From contig CM055110.1 in assembly GCA_029204225.1 (NCBI GenBank), forward strand, positions 36,702,035 through 36,766,034: a stretch of 64,000 nucleotides of DNA. Reading direction: 5' to 3'. The notes below the pieces were generated by a model that did not search any database, was not told where the DNA came from, and saw only the letters and a list, made by a program, of their open reading frames with translations. Positions 1 to 10,321 of the stretch are shown one piece after another; position 1 is the first letter of the stretch, and each line of letters opens with the position of its first letter. Made by a program: the position numbers and the translations under genes. Origin of the DNA: Diphasiastrum complanatum. Taxonomy: Eukaryota > Streptophyta > Lycopodiopsida > Lycopodiales > Lycopodiaceae.

Positions 1-274
1 CCAGCCCTTTTGGAGTCAAAGAGAGAAGATGGCAGGTGGCTAGGTGGTGGGGATCGGATCCCACGTGTGGCCCGCAGGTGCACACAATGCGCCACATCGT
101 CTACTAGACCACTTTTTGCTGTCGACAAACTCTAACAGCCCTCTTGGGGTCAAAGGGGAAAGATGGTGGGTGGCTAGTAGGTGGTGGGGATGGAATCCCA
201 AGCGCGGCCCGCTGGTGTGCACAATGCACCACATCGTCTACTAGACCGCTCTCCGCTGTCGACAAACTCTAACA
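1..274 (+). repeat. Tandem 3' halves of a TRIM-type LTR
   Basis: Two adjacent copies of one ~137-bp segment (about 1-137 and 138-274), each ending in ACAAACTCTAACA. The same segment forms the 3' half of the LTRs at 13753-14031 and 14107-14370. A copia gag fragment starts immediately after 274, so this is an LTR edge sitting in gag. The left part lies outside the window. The short ORFs on both strands here are not credible genes. Confidence 0.75.
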
Positions 275-857
275 TCCTCTTGATAGAAGCCTAGACTCCT
301 CATTCACCAAGATTTCTTGCAAGTCTTCCATACTTGGCAATGTCTTTTGAATAGAAAAATTTTATACAAGATTAGGATGATCATCCAACAAGCCATTAAG
401 AACTACTTGAACAAGTTATAAGGCTCCTTAATGCTTTCATCAATACATGGTAACTCATTATTGAATTATTTAACCCTAAAAACAAAAACATGAGCACTTT
501 CATCCATCTTTTGTAAAATTTGAAAGATTTTCCTCCTAAGGGTCATAGCCCTTGATGTGGACTAGACTCATAAACCTTCTTTAAAGCTCTCCAAGCCTCA
601 CTAGATGAAGTACACTTACCAACTTCCTTGAGAAGTTCATTTGTCACATTCATTTTGATCACATGAAGGGCTTCCTTTGGCCTCCTATCATACCTAAATT
701 GTTCTTGAGGTGCCAAATGTCTCTCATCCACACCTGCAACAATGTCCATCAACTCATTCATCTCAAGGAGAAACTCCATTCTCACCTTCCAAGTTGAATA
801 GTTGTTTGAGGTAAGTCTATCATTGCTCTCCAACAAGAAGCCTCCATTTGTAGCCAT
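275..857 (-). pseudogene. Ty1/copia gag, truncated
   Basis: The frame at 543-857 begins MATNGGFLLE and has the retrotransposon gag N-terminus (DUF4219/UBN2 type), with NYSTWKVRMEFLLEMNELM and MNVTNELLKEVGKC. It closely matches the gag at 33935-34750 and belongs to the same family. Sequence homologous to the next part of gag continues down to 275 in broken frames, where TRIM LTR sequence begins. Gag would package the element RNA in cytoplasmic particles, but this copy cannot make a full protein. The sequence upstream in the gag sense (858-950) also matches the leader of the 28.5-36 kb element. Confidence 0.85.
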
Positions 858-1746
858 GTTGAAATGATATGATCTTCTCTTTCAACCTATACCAATGCAC
901 TTAGCACTCTCTTGAAAGTCAACAAATGAATCCAAGAAGAAATCACAAAGATATGGAACCTCTCAAATCTCTTTGTTGCACAAAACTAGCCAATCCAACA
1001 CGTAGAATTGATGACACTTGATCACAACATCATCAATCTACAATATCCTGAACTTTTACACTCTCCTAAGATTGAAACACACAATATCATAAACTTTTGC
1101 ACTCTCCTTAGATTGCACCCCTTGGTCAAAACCGACTTTTGACTCTATTACACATCAAATTATTTCTTACAAGTGTCAAAACCCTATTCATGTGCCTATC
1201 TAGCTCGAGATTGCATCATGACTCACTTTTGGCTCAATAGAGGCATTACATGTGGATTTTGCCGATTTGCCATCTATGCCAATTTTTGGTCCTATCACAG
1301 CTCTACACAAAGAAGATTGACATAAAAACTTTATGAAACCCCTAAGACTAAGATAAACTATTTTACACATGTGGGAACATGCTCCACATATGTGAAATGT
1401 ACTCACAAATATAAAAAACATGAAATTGCCAAGCTAGATTTTTGCCAATTTTTCACACTCCTCAAAAAGATAGCTTGGAAAGGTACTAGATCATTTGAGA
1501 AGTTTGTGAAACTTTTTGAGTGGATCCTTTTGTATGTACATGAAGTAGAAAACCAGCAAAAGGATCCATCATAGCAGCACCTCACCAAATCCATGATAAA
1601 ATCTCTTTGGTAGAAATCTCTTGCCAATATCTTTGAAGAGTACTCCACCAATTTGCCACTCTAACCATGTGCTTCCTCCATGCTTGATGATGGCATTTGA
1701 TTTGAAAGCTCCACTTGCATGATGGCTACACCATAAATAGAGAAAG
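858..1746. other. Decayed copia leader and unassigned sequence
   Basis: The first ~100 bases match the leader next to the gag at 34750-34930. The rest is AT-rich with no ORF of note and no primer-binding site where one would be expected. Around 1360-1410 there are short CACATGTG-type motifs like those in the copia LTR at 50121-50980, so old LTR sequence may be present. Confidence 0.4.
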
Positions 1747-3126
1747 TCAAGGCTTCCAGGCCTCATGAAGATCATAGAGATCAAGATCATAAGATGAGCA
1801 GAAGTGTAGATCTTCAAGATTAAGCATACTAGCTTGACTAGTCCACATGCTATGAACTTTATCCATGATGAATCTAATCTTGAAATCAAATACAATCTTG
1901 ATCTTCTTGAGGCTAAATACTTGCTCAAGTATGTAGGTGTCCTCTTTGAATGTTTCACCTAATCTCAAGAGAAGTTTACAAAATGCCTCAAAGCATGTAA
2001 AAACATGATTTTTCAAACTATGAGTATCAAACTCAATCTTGCTCTTACAAAATCCAAGAGCATGATTTTGATAACACAATCTCTTGCTTTCAAAGAACTT
2101 TGGACACATATCTAAGCCTTTCATGACAAGAAATATATCCATATAATAGGCATCATACAAAACTAGTATTGCCTCTCTTGAACTTTGAGATGTAAAACTC
2201 TTAATAAAGCAAGATAGTGCATCAAGAAATGGAAGAGAAGCATAAGTGAGAATGTTAAAGTGAATACCACCTAAAAATTGTCTCTCTTTACCATAAAAGA
2301 TGAGCCATAAGGACTTGGCTATCCATCTTGAAGATCCCCTTGAAGTCATATGTTGAAGAGGCTCCTCCTCGAATCTCGACCCCTTCACATCTTGATAGTC
2401 TTCAATAGAAATGATTTGAAATGCATATTGAGATGCCTTGAGCTTGGCCCCTTCCAAGGTTGAATGTAGATCTTCATAAAATGTGACTTCTTTGCTCTCA
2501 ATCACTTTTGAAATCGAGAGTATAATGGATTCATAGGCCTCATTGGTGGACAAGCATCCAGCCATGATCCATGAGCTTGGATCATCCATCCTCCTTGTTT
2601 TCAAGCGAATATATGCGAAGCAAGAACATTCAAAGACACTAAGGTAATCATCCTTAGGCTTCTTGAATGATATTTCATATGGTGTATTTCCTCCAAGAGC
2701 TTCAATAATCCTCAAAGCTTTGATCTTCAATGGGAACTCCATCTCAACATATGCTTTGAATAATAGGAAATAATCATGCACCATAAACCTTGAAGAAAGA
2801 AGAAATGTGCATCTTGTGTGATCATCCTCCTTTGAAGACTTGGATACATAAGCAACATCAAGAGATTTTGCACTCTCCCTTGTATTCGATTTGTAGATGC
2901 CTTCATGTCTAGATCCACATGCAAGGATCTCACCATCCTTTTTTATCGCACAATTGTCAATATGGAAATTGACATCAAGACTACGATCAAGTAACTTGCC
3001 AACACTTATAAAATTCTTTGTAATCTTGGGAACAAAAAGAACCTGCTGAAGAGATAGGACTTTTGATGATGCAAGCTTCAAGGGAATATTCACTTGGTTT
3101 TGTAGCATCCAACTCATAAAGACCAC
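1747..3126 (-). pseudogene. Composite copia protease tail and integrase C-terminus
   Basis: A 459-codon open frame built from retrotransposon pieces. The first ~100 residues resemble the copia protease tail and GAG-pre-integrase region (SLQQVLFVPKITKNFISVGK, then GEILACGSRHEGIY). Residues near 145-255 match an integrase C-terminal region (GGNTPYEISFKKP, RRMDDPSSWIMAGC, KVIESKEVTFYED, IISIEDYQD), as in the copia copy at 47400-47830. The integrase catalytic core is missing, so there is a large internal deletion. The last ~200 residues are unrecognised. The open frame is probably accidental survival rather than a functional protein. Confidence 0.65.
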
Positions 3127-4258
3127 ATTTACTATCCCGATAACCTTTCGCTACCACCTTATAGTTGTGGTCCATATCCTTCATTAGGCATCCATCCTTG
3201 ACAAACTCAACCTTAAGATGTTGATTTATCATCACACCAATAGAAAGCAAAGTCTTTTTGAGTCCAAAAACATAAAACACATTGGGAATATTCTTGATCT
3301 TACCATCAGAAAATTGCACAAGTACATTGCCGACACCCTCCTGTATTTGGCATTTCTCCCCATTGGCTTGTGTGACCTTGTCCCCATCATGGATTGACAA
3401 GAATTTCTCAAACCAATCGCGTTTCCTAGTCGTATGCCTCGTGTGTGGCGCCCGAATCTATGAACCACTTGCACCATTATCAACTTTGGATGCCAATGCC
3501 GATGAGAAGACACTTGCCTCATCATCTTTTCCACCATCTTCGGCGATATTGCCTTGTTGCTTCACTTTTCCCACCTTTATGTCCGCTTTCTTCTTGTAAC
3601 ATTCACGTGCCCCCTTTTTGCTTGCTTTTGGCAAGCAATGCTTGATCATCCTATGGGGTTTGCCTTGACTTCACCACCTCTCGACGTTGCTCCTCCTGCA
3701 ACACGATCTTGTGCAAGTCTTTAAAAGTAGGCATTCTCTCCCTCGAAGCAATGTGACTCACAAACATTTGTAGATCTTCTGAAAGACCGATCATAGTGGT
3801 ATGTACCAATTCAACTTCCCTTATTGGTTATCCAATAGCCACAAGTTGATCTCTCAGCTCCTTTATCCTGGTGAAGAAAGATCCCACCGATTCGCCTTCT
3901 TCCATCCTAAATGTGTTCAGTCTCGACTTCAAGAACGTGGCTCGAGTTGATTTGCAAGTTTGAAATTGTGTTCCAAGAGCTTCCCAAGCTCCCCTAGTTG
4001 TTGTGGCATCAATTATGTGGGTGATTACATGGTCTTTCACTGAAAGATTGATCAAGGACAATGCTCTTTATGCCTTCTTGTCAAAGGCCCTCATGTCACC
4101 TGGAGTGGTGTTAGGCCGTACTTCAATGCCTGCAACAATGTCCCATAATTCCTTCTCCATCAAAATGCTCTTCATTTTGAATTTTCAAATGTTGTAATTA
4201 GAAGCCCCATCAAGTTTGCTTCCATCGCCCAAAATGGCCTCATTGATGTTGGCCATTT
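2987..4258 (-). pseudogene. Second copia gag-protease remnant
   Basis: Reading leftwards from 4258, the gag N-terminus starts MANINEAILGDGSKLDGASN, continues through MEKELWDIVAGIEV and HVITHIIDATTTRGAWEALG, and includes MEEGESVGSFFTRIKELRDQ. The linker near 3458-3649 is lysine-rich. Protease-region sequence follows (EKFLSIHDGDKVTQANG, then LVQFSDGKIKNIPNVFYV). Stops and frameshifts break it into pieces of 60-140 codons. It is a different copia lineage from the gag at 275-857, and its 3' side runs into the 1747-3126 composite. Confidence 0.75.
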
Positions 4259-4819
4259 TCAAAATGCTTGAAACTACACCTGTAGGCTATAAAGTGTATG
4301 TCAAGGCCAAGCGTGATGTCAGAAATAAAAAATAATGACCTACAATTTTTGGCTTACCAAATTGGAAGCCAAATTGGCGTCATCCTCCAAAATGCTTCTT
4401 GTCACCAACTCCCAACTACTTGCACAATAGAATGGTGAAATCACTTTTGACATGCTTCGAACACTTTCTCCATGGCAATCACTTTGTTTGGACATATCGT
4501 ACTTGTAGGTACAATTAGGGTGCCCTTCGTTTGGTTCAAATAGGCTAAAGGAGGTGAAATAAGGGACTTTTTGAGTTTTTGAACTATTTTCTCAGTGTGA
4601 AGCGACTTCACCCTTCAAAACCTTGGGACCCAACTTTTATCGAATTAAAGACTTTTAATGAAGTTGCAATGCACTTTGCACTTCCGACCCCTTTCTTTGA
4701 AGTTCACAATGGATATAAGAAAATCCAATGGCTATAGAGAATCCAATGGCCCACACTTGAGTTGATCTGTACCATGGATCCTATTTCACCGGCCAGGACA
4801 CTGTTTGCACGTTCAAGTT

Positions 4820-4821
<2 letters not shown>
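4259..4821. other. No recognisable gene; copia leader side
   Basis: Sequence upstream (in the gag sense) of the 2987-4258 remnant. No primer-binding site, LTR end or ORF was found. Confidence 0.4.

Positions 4822-4907
<86 letters not shown>
4822..4907 (+). repeat. (CT)n microsatellite
   Basis: About 43 uninterrupted CT dinucleotides. The SLSLSL frame over it is an artefact. Confidence 0.98.
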
Positions 4908-4909
<2 letters not shown>

Positions 4910-5261
4910 GATTAGCTATGGAAAAAGGGTTTTAAATCCTTTTTGTTGCTCTCCTAAATGCGACCAAGCTTGTATTCCTCTTCACGGTTGCCCACGGCTG
5001 TTTGATTGCTTCTCTCTGTTGCTAGGGCATCCCTTCCTATAGATTTACAACTTCAAAAACTACTTTCTTTTGAGAGAAATCCAGGACCCACCATCAAATT
5101 TAGAAAGCACACTATATAAGTTGATCATTGCTATTTTAACTCTCCATTGCTAATTGTAGTAACACCACGAATATCCAAATGAATAAGTTGGATTACTTGA
5201 TCTTGATATAGACCTCTTGTAAGGTAATCTATGTAAAGGCAATCAGATCACTAAGATCCAA
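4908..5261. other. Intergenic, nothing recognised
   Basis: AT-rich sequence between the CT tract and the histone-like pseudogene. No supported gene. Confidence 0.4.
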
Positions 5262-5636
5262 TTCCCCCCGCAGGACCCTTCCACGCAAGATGATACAGGA
5301 CCTAGTCAGCCAGCAACACGGAGAAGGGCAGCCACACCGCCACCACCCTGACAAGGCAAGGTCCTCAGAAGGATGCAACCTCCACAACCACGCCGCCGAA
5401 GGAAGAACTGAATTTCGAACTGGTATAAGAAGATTCAAAAATACCAGAAATCCATGGAACTCCTCATACCGAGAGCTCCATTTGTCTGGACGATCAAGGA
5501 AATCATGGACAAATTCTCCTTGTATCTGGCAAATTTGTTTGAAGACTCATTTTTGTGTGTTGTCCATTGTAAGAGAGTTACTATACTGCCAAAGGACATG
5601 TTGTTGGCAAAGACACTGAAACGTGAGAGGAATTAA
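5262..5636 (+). pseudogene. Histone H3 retrocopy, CENH3-like
   Basis: One frame reads an Arg/Pro-rich tail (QPATRRRAATPPPP, then PQPRRRRKN) interrupted by two stops, then the histone-fold start KKIQKYQKSMELLIPRAPFV, IKEIMDKFS, and the fold end LFEDSFLCVVHCKRVTILPK followed by DMLLAKTLKRERN and a stop. These match the alpha-N helix, alpha-1 and loop2/alpha-3 of histone H3. About 20-25 residues covering alpha-2 (the ALLALQEAAE region of H3) are missing, so the fold cannot form. A divergent Arg/Pro tail and IPRAPFV point to centromeric H3 (CENH3). Plant CENH3 genes have several introns, but here tail and fold are contiguous, which indicates a processed copy. A canonical H3 origin is less likely because the tail does not read ARTKQTARKS. 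Confidence 0.7.
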
Positions 5637-5801
5637 AAATGATGTACTCCAAATTTTGAGATAATAATATCAGATCATTTTTGTCATCTGACTCTATTGA
5701 ATTATTGTGTGAATTCATTTTATGATGAAATACAATCTTCTGTGAATGTTTTTGGTTCACTAAATTTTTTATCAGAGTTTATATCCAATGCTGATTTTCA
5801 T
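5637..5801. other. AT-rich spacer
   Basis: Possible 3' UTR of the retrocopied histone transcript. No poly(A) tract is visible, and nothing else was recognised. Confidence 0.3.
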
Positions 5802-6187
5802 GCAAGGACGCGGAGGGGGGGCGTTTGACTGGGGCAAACACCCCCCTCCACGCCCTTGCATGATTTACATGCAAGGATGCAGAGAGATGCTGTTTGACCG
5901 GGTCAAATGGCCTCCCTCCGTGCCCTTGCATGATTTGCACACAAGGGCGCAGACAGAGGATGTTTGACCATGTCAAACAGGCCCCCTCCGTGCCCTTGCG
6001 TGATTTGCATGCAAGGGCACCGATAGAGGGCGTTTGATCGGGTCAAACACCCCCCCTCCACGCCCTAGCGTGATTTTCACGCAAGGGCACAAAGGGGTGA
6101 CGTTTGATCCGGTCAAACGTCCTCCCTCCATGCCCTTGCATGCAAATATCGCCAGGGCATGGAGGGGGGGCATTTGAAGTTCAAAAT
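5802..6187. repeat. Five-unit tandem array of 70-bp palindromes
   Basis: Units start near 5802, 5871, 5941, 6011 and 6081, with a partial sixth to 6187. Each unit is an imperfect palindrome: an outer arm GCAAGGGCGC, a purine run, a core close to GTTTGACCGGGTCAAAC, a pyrimidine run and the arm GCGCCCTTGC, joined by a TGATTTGCAT-type spacer. The core carries facing TTGACC/GGTCAA or TTGACT motifs, which match the W-box bound by WRKY proteins. Strand asymmetry flips within each unit from G-rich to C-rich. The array is much more GC-rich than its surroundings. The two minus-strand frames across it are by-products. Confidence 0.9.
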
Positions 6188-6311
6188 GGCACTTTAATGC
6201 TCTTAAATTTAGATGATTGGTAGAAATTTTTGTAACCTACCATAATGAATAAAATTTTTGAACGCATGCAGTCTGAACTGGAATATTTTTGAAAAAAAAT
6301 CACATTTTCGT

Positions 6312-7737
6312 TTAAAATTCTTTTACATTAGCCAGTGCTTCTAGTAGTGACTCTGATCTATTTTCTAGTCCTATTGTTGGCTTCAGTAACTCCGATGCTA
6401 ACTTAGCAGCATCAGCATGCTCCTCACAAGGTCCAACCGTTGAGGCCAGAAGTAATTTGGACTCAAACCCTGGGCAGAAGTTGTGCAAAATAGCGCTCCT
6501 TCGTACATAGTAGGCCTTTGGTGCAGTCTGTGGAAGTGGAGCATTAGCAAAATGCTTTGATAATGCTTTGCACTTGACCAGCTCAGTGGGCCCATCAGGA
6601 CTATACCCATTGCTGAAACAAAAGATATAGTTGTCAAGGAATTGTCCAATGTAGTATGCCAGGGATGCATCTGGCGTTTGCTCTGTTCGGTCCTCACAAG
6701 AATTTCCACTCCTCATTGCAAAACTGTCAATCTCCACTGCATACTGCAATACATTATACAAGAATGTTATAATTCCAATGAATAGATTCAGAAATGGGAA
6801 TAAGCATGGATAAGAATATTTGTTGACAAAGAACTTGCCTAAGATCCTTCATCCTCATTCTCACTTTTTGCAAGGACAATTTCATGGCCTCTGTATGGCA
6901 TCTCAGTTGTGCAAATCGGTAATAGTATCTATGTCATCTCCAATTAGCTGTTGAAATGTATCATCTGGCACTGAGTGGTCAAAGGTGTTGGTGCCATTTT
7001 GCAATTTCACTAATCCTGCCAACATCTCATCCTCTTGTAAGCCAAGGATATATTGCAAGTCGTGCAGAAACAAATACTCTTGCCCATTAATTATCATTGG
7101 GGCAAGGTCAGTATTCGCAACATGTGATCAGAGTTGTCTACGTCCTCCAGTTGGGCAAATGTTGATGCAATTGAAGCCATCTGCCATGCAAGCTCTGCTT
7201 CCTTTACGGGTGTTAATTCCTCTTCTGCTTCTTGCTCTTCCATTTCGCTGACGTTCATGCTAGGATCATGTTTTTCTTCAACGGTATTTGTAGGAAATTC
7301 ATTCAACAAAAAAATCATAGTAATTTCACCTGACAAGAACTTGTTTCCTACTCTTTTGAGATTAAAATTTCCAAAAACTGCTCGTTTCCCAGGTGGCTAA
7401 CAAACCTGTTGAGTCGGGCAACAAAAGGTCTATCTCCTTTCCATATATATGTTAGCAAATTATAAGGAATCCGAGAAATATGATAGCCAGGTATTCTTAC
7501 CGAGTAAGGCATCAAGATCTCTTCTATAAACTCACTTACATACATGAAATCATCACTATTCACATGTAGAGTTGATGGGGTATCTATTCTGGCAATGAAC
7601 ATAGCATAGATGCGATCTATTTGATCAGCAAATGTTGTATCGGCCAATAGATTTGCCAACTTTGTCTTTGAAGGATGCATCGTGAACGTAATGAGACAAT
7701 ACAAAAGGCTATTAGTGCGAGCGCAAGTGCAAAGCAT
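6312..7737 (-). pseudogene. Unrecognised broken multi-exon coding locus
   Basis: Four minus-strand frames in order look like parts of one gene: 7348-7737 (SDDFMYVSEFIEEILMPYSV, then IWKGDRPFVARLNRF), 7094-7336 (acidic, EEQEAEEELTPVKEAELAWQ), 6903-7097 (MIINGQEYLFLHDLQYILGL) and 6312-6761 (ASLAYYIGQFLDNYIFCF, AYYVRRSAILHNFCPGFE). The 7094-7336 and 6903-7097 frames join through a single frameshift near 7110-7130. Between 6750 and 6863 a donor (AAAAAGTGAG) and an acceptor (ATTGCAG) could remove the gap. Composition is coding-like, but no family was recognised. It may be a host gene relic or part of an unfamiliar transposon together with 8036-8515. Confidence 0.45.
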
Positions 7738-8035
7738 TTAACCGAAACTAAGAAAGCCAAGAGAGCAAGAAAAATGTGTGCTTGAAAATGAGATAAAGTG
7801 GTCTTATATAGGAAAAAGTTTTTCAAAAATAGAGATGATTTTAATATTGTACCAAATAAAGTCTATTTATAGTAATCAAATAAACTATATCACTATACTT
7901 CAAAACACTGTAATATTCTCAATAGATTCTATTTGTTCATTGTGTGCTATTTCTAAAATGCCATCCTCTTCATTGGATGTTCTTTGCCGAGGAACCCACC
8001 GCTTCCCTACACAAACCCGAGACATCCTCCATTCC
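7738..8035. other. AT-rich spacer
   Basis: AT-rich sequence between two unrecognised minus-strand coding remnants. It could be an intron of one larger locus, but this cannot be decided. Confidence 0.3.
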
Positions 8036-8515
8036 CTATGCTGCATTAGCTGTGGATGACTTCCAAGCGGCTCTTCTGGCTAAATTTGATGAAGAGATCA
8101 TTGAAGTCAACCCTCGAGCCCATGTTTCTTCGATGTTTTGTCTGCTCAAAACTCCTCTATAAAACCACTGAAATATCTCTACCAAGGCATTGCTAAGACC
8201 TTTACCTCCACCGTGTCTTGAATTTTTGAAATATGCAGCCTTGGCCATGTAATGACTCTTCTTAGTCCCTTGGGTATTCCAAATAGCCAATGATCCATAT
8301 GTCTTTAAAAACCAAGGTCCATGAGCATACAAAATGTGTTGTTTGCAAAAGAATCTATAGTACATTTCAGATGGATAGAATTTACAAAGAAAAAATAAAG
8401 ACAAAACACTGACCATATAATGAGTGATGTTTGTTTCTTCCCATGCATCAATCATCAATCGAGTGAATGCTTGTACTTCGGTCTGATATCTATCGTAATC
8501 TTCCTCCCTCCTATT
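8036..8515 (-). pseudogene. Unrecognised coding fragment with THYM/YGSLAIW motifs
   Basis: The frame starts within REEDYDRYQTEVQAF at about 8515 and passes EETNITHYM, HILYAHGPWFLKTYGSLAIW, TQGTKKSHYMAKAAYF and RHGGGKGLSNALVEIF before a stop at 8036. A possible small intron follows THYM (donor GTCAGT at 8413). The pattern of a YGSLAIW..QG..KSHYMAK block followed by a glycine-rich stretch recalls the C-terminal part of large uncharacterised transposon-linked proteins in other eukaryotes. That is a memory-based resemblance only. The left neighbour (6312-7737) may belong to the same unit. The N-terminal side is cut by a copia fragment at about 8516. Confidence 0.4.
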
Positions 8516-8745
8516 GACTACTTTACACTAATCAGATTTAAATTCTACATTGTGTCCTAGATTTGTAAATCTGCTTACAAAGAGTAGATTTGTAGAAAGA
8601 TTTGATACATGTAGGACATTAGAAAGTAGTTTGGATTGAATATTAGCTTAATCTTACTATACTTTCACCTTTGATAGCATGTGTGATAATGTCGCCCAGG
8701 TGAACATATCTTTTGGTACTGTAAGGCGTATTCCATAACCTCAAA
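8516..8745 (-). mobile_element. Copia protease/GAG-pre-integrase fragment
   Basis: Clearly homologous by eye to 52730-52940 in the copia element at 51-54.7 kb: the same order of words around the protease tail, with substitutions and small indels. Too short and mutated to encode protein. Confidence 0.75.
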
Positions 8746-8964
8746 GGAATACTATACACAACCAAACAAGATGGAATTCTTAAAATCTTTATAAGTCCCA
8801 ACAAATATTCCAGTAGTAGTCACAAGAAAATTTGTAATTGTACTTCTACTTTCAGACCTAAGATGAGTTCCTACCAGCAATTCCTTACCATCAGATATCT
8901 CGCCTTGATATATCTTTCCCAAGTATGCATCACGAATGCGAACCAGATGTTCTCTTCTTTGAAA
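8746..8964. other. Unassigned retroelement-adjacent sequence
   Basis: Sequence between the copia fragment and a gypsy-like protease remnant. No clear coding potential. Confidence 0.3.
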
Positions 8965-9318
8965 TTACTCAATCATCATCACCAAGAAATTTTTAGTAGA
9001 TAAGTCCTTAGTAGTGGTATCTCGTGAGTCTTCCGACTCCCAATCGGTATCTGGAACTGAAGCTCTTTCTCTGTCTAGTATATCGGAACAAGCACTTACC
9101 ACAACATGTTTCTTGCCTCTTTCAAAGATCAAATGACCATAAGGTGTACTTAACAAGCATTCTGTCATATAGCTCCATGGTCTTCCAAGCAACATTTCAT
9201 ATGCTTCCTTGCCAGTTTTCACATGGAAATCAATCTTGGCTACCCTACCAACAACAGTCGCTGATAGATTATGAATGAGCATAGGATCAAGAGGGAGTAC
9301 ACAAGCCAAGGACACCAC
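8965..9318 (-). pseudogene. Ty3/gypsy-type protease-region remnant
   Basis: A 117-codon frame containing KIDFHVKTGKEAYEMLLGRP followed by WSYMTECLLSTPYGHLIFER. The 'LLGRPW' turn followed by a hydrophobic strand is typical of the C-terminal half of the retroviral-type aspartic protease in gypsy elements. The catalytic DSG/DTG motif is not in this piece. No RT or integrase follows, so it is an isolated fragment. Confidence 0.55.
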
Positions 9319-9418
9319 AACAAAATGGAGTGGGCGAGAGAAAGAATAGAACCTTGTGTGAAAGCCATGAGGTGGAAATCTTTCTAAACCATTTTGAGAT
9401 CAAGCTTTATTGTGTGCT

Positions 9419-10030
9419 AACTTTATATGCAATAGGTGTCCGAGTGCTATATTGGATGGAAAGACCCCTTTTGAGATGATGTTTGGTAGAAGGCCAAGTG
9501 TGAAGTTCTTAAAACTTTTAGATGTATTGGCTATATCAACTTAACTCTTGATGACAGGACAAAGAAAGATCCATCTTCAAGGAGAGGTATATTTGTTGGA
9601 TATAGTGAGGTGATCAAATCAAGGTTTACATTCCTTCAACTAGTAAAGTGGTCATTGTAAGAGATGTCATTTTTGCTGAGAGAAATATTCCAAAGGTTTC
9701 TTCAAGTGGTGATTTTGTGGTTGGATCTAACATTCTTGATGTTGATGACATGGTTGATGGTATCTTGGATGTTGATGATGAAGGGCCTGCATCAAGTCAA
9801 AAGCCAAGGAGTACATCAAGGCATAGGCAACAACCTTCAAGGATCATTTATGATAATAAATGTAAGCAACTTGTTGGTGGAAAAAACTATCATTTCCTAA
9901 CCTCTTTTGATAAACCTACATGTGTAGATGAGGCAAGGCAAAAAGAGGAGTGGATCCGAGCCGCATTAGGGCCCTTTTTGAACTCAAAAAGGGCTCTTTT
10001 GTGCCTAAGCAAGTCTCTTAATCATAATTA
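9419..10030 (+). pseudogene. Copia integrase C-terminus and linker to RT
   Basis: The plus strand reads LDGKTPFEMMFGRRPSVKFL, then DRTKKDPSSRRGIFVGYSE, then the 9648-10031 frame (VIVRDVIFAERNIPK, an acidic stretch, QQPSRIIYDN, EEWIRAALGP). This is the order found between the integrase core and RT in copia polyproteins. Frameshifts near 9540 and 9610 break the upstream part. No RT follows, so the element is truncated after the linker. Confidence 0.7.
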
Positions 10031-10321
10031 GTGTAATGCTAATCCATCCTACATGGCACCTTTACCAGGATGGGTTACCACATAGAGTGAGCATGAGTTA
10101 AGAGCTATTTCTAAGATCTGTTTTCATAGACTTTAGTAGGTTTGTTACATAGACTATACTAGGGCAACCTTAGAGTAGGACAAAGTCTATCATTGAATGT
10201 CATCCCAGAAGTACAACACATAGGACCTAGGCATGACACAATACTCCATGTCTATCTCATTTCAAATGCATACTTCAAACTAACATTAAGCCAAATTCGT
10301 TTTTGAAGATCTTCTTGGACC

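Noticed and set aside
5802-6187. CRISPR-like array
   Set aside because: The units are tandem with no unique spacers, the repeats are imperfect palindromes, and the context is a plant nuclear genome.
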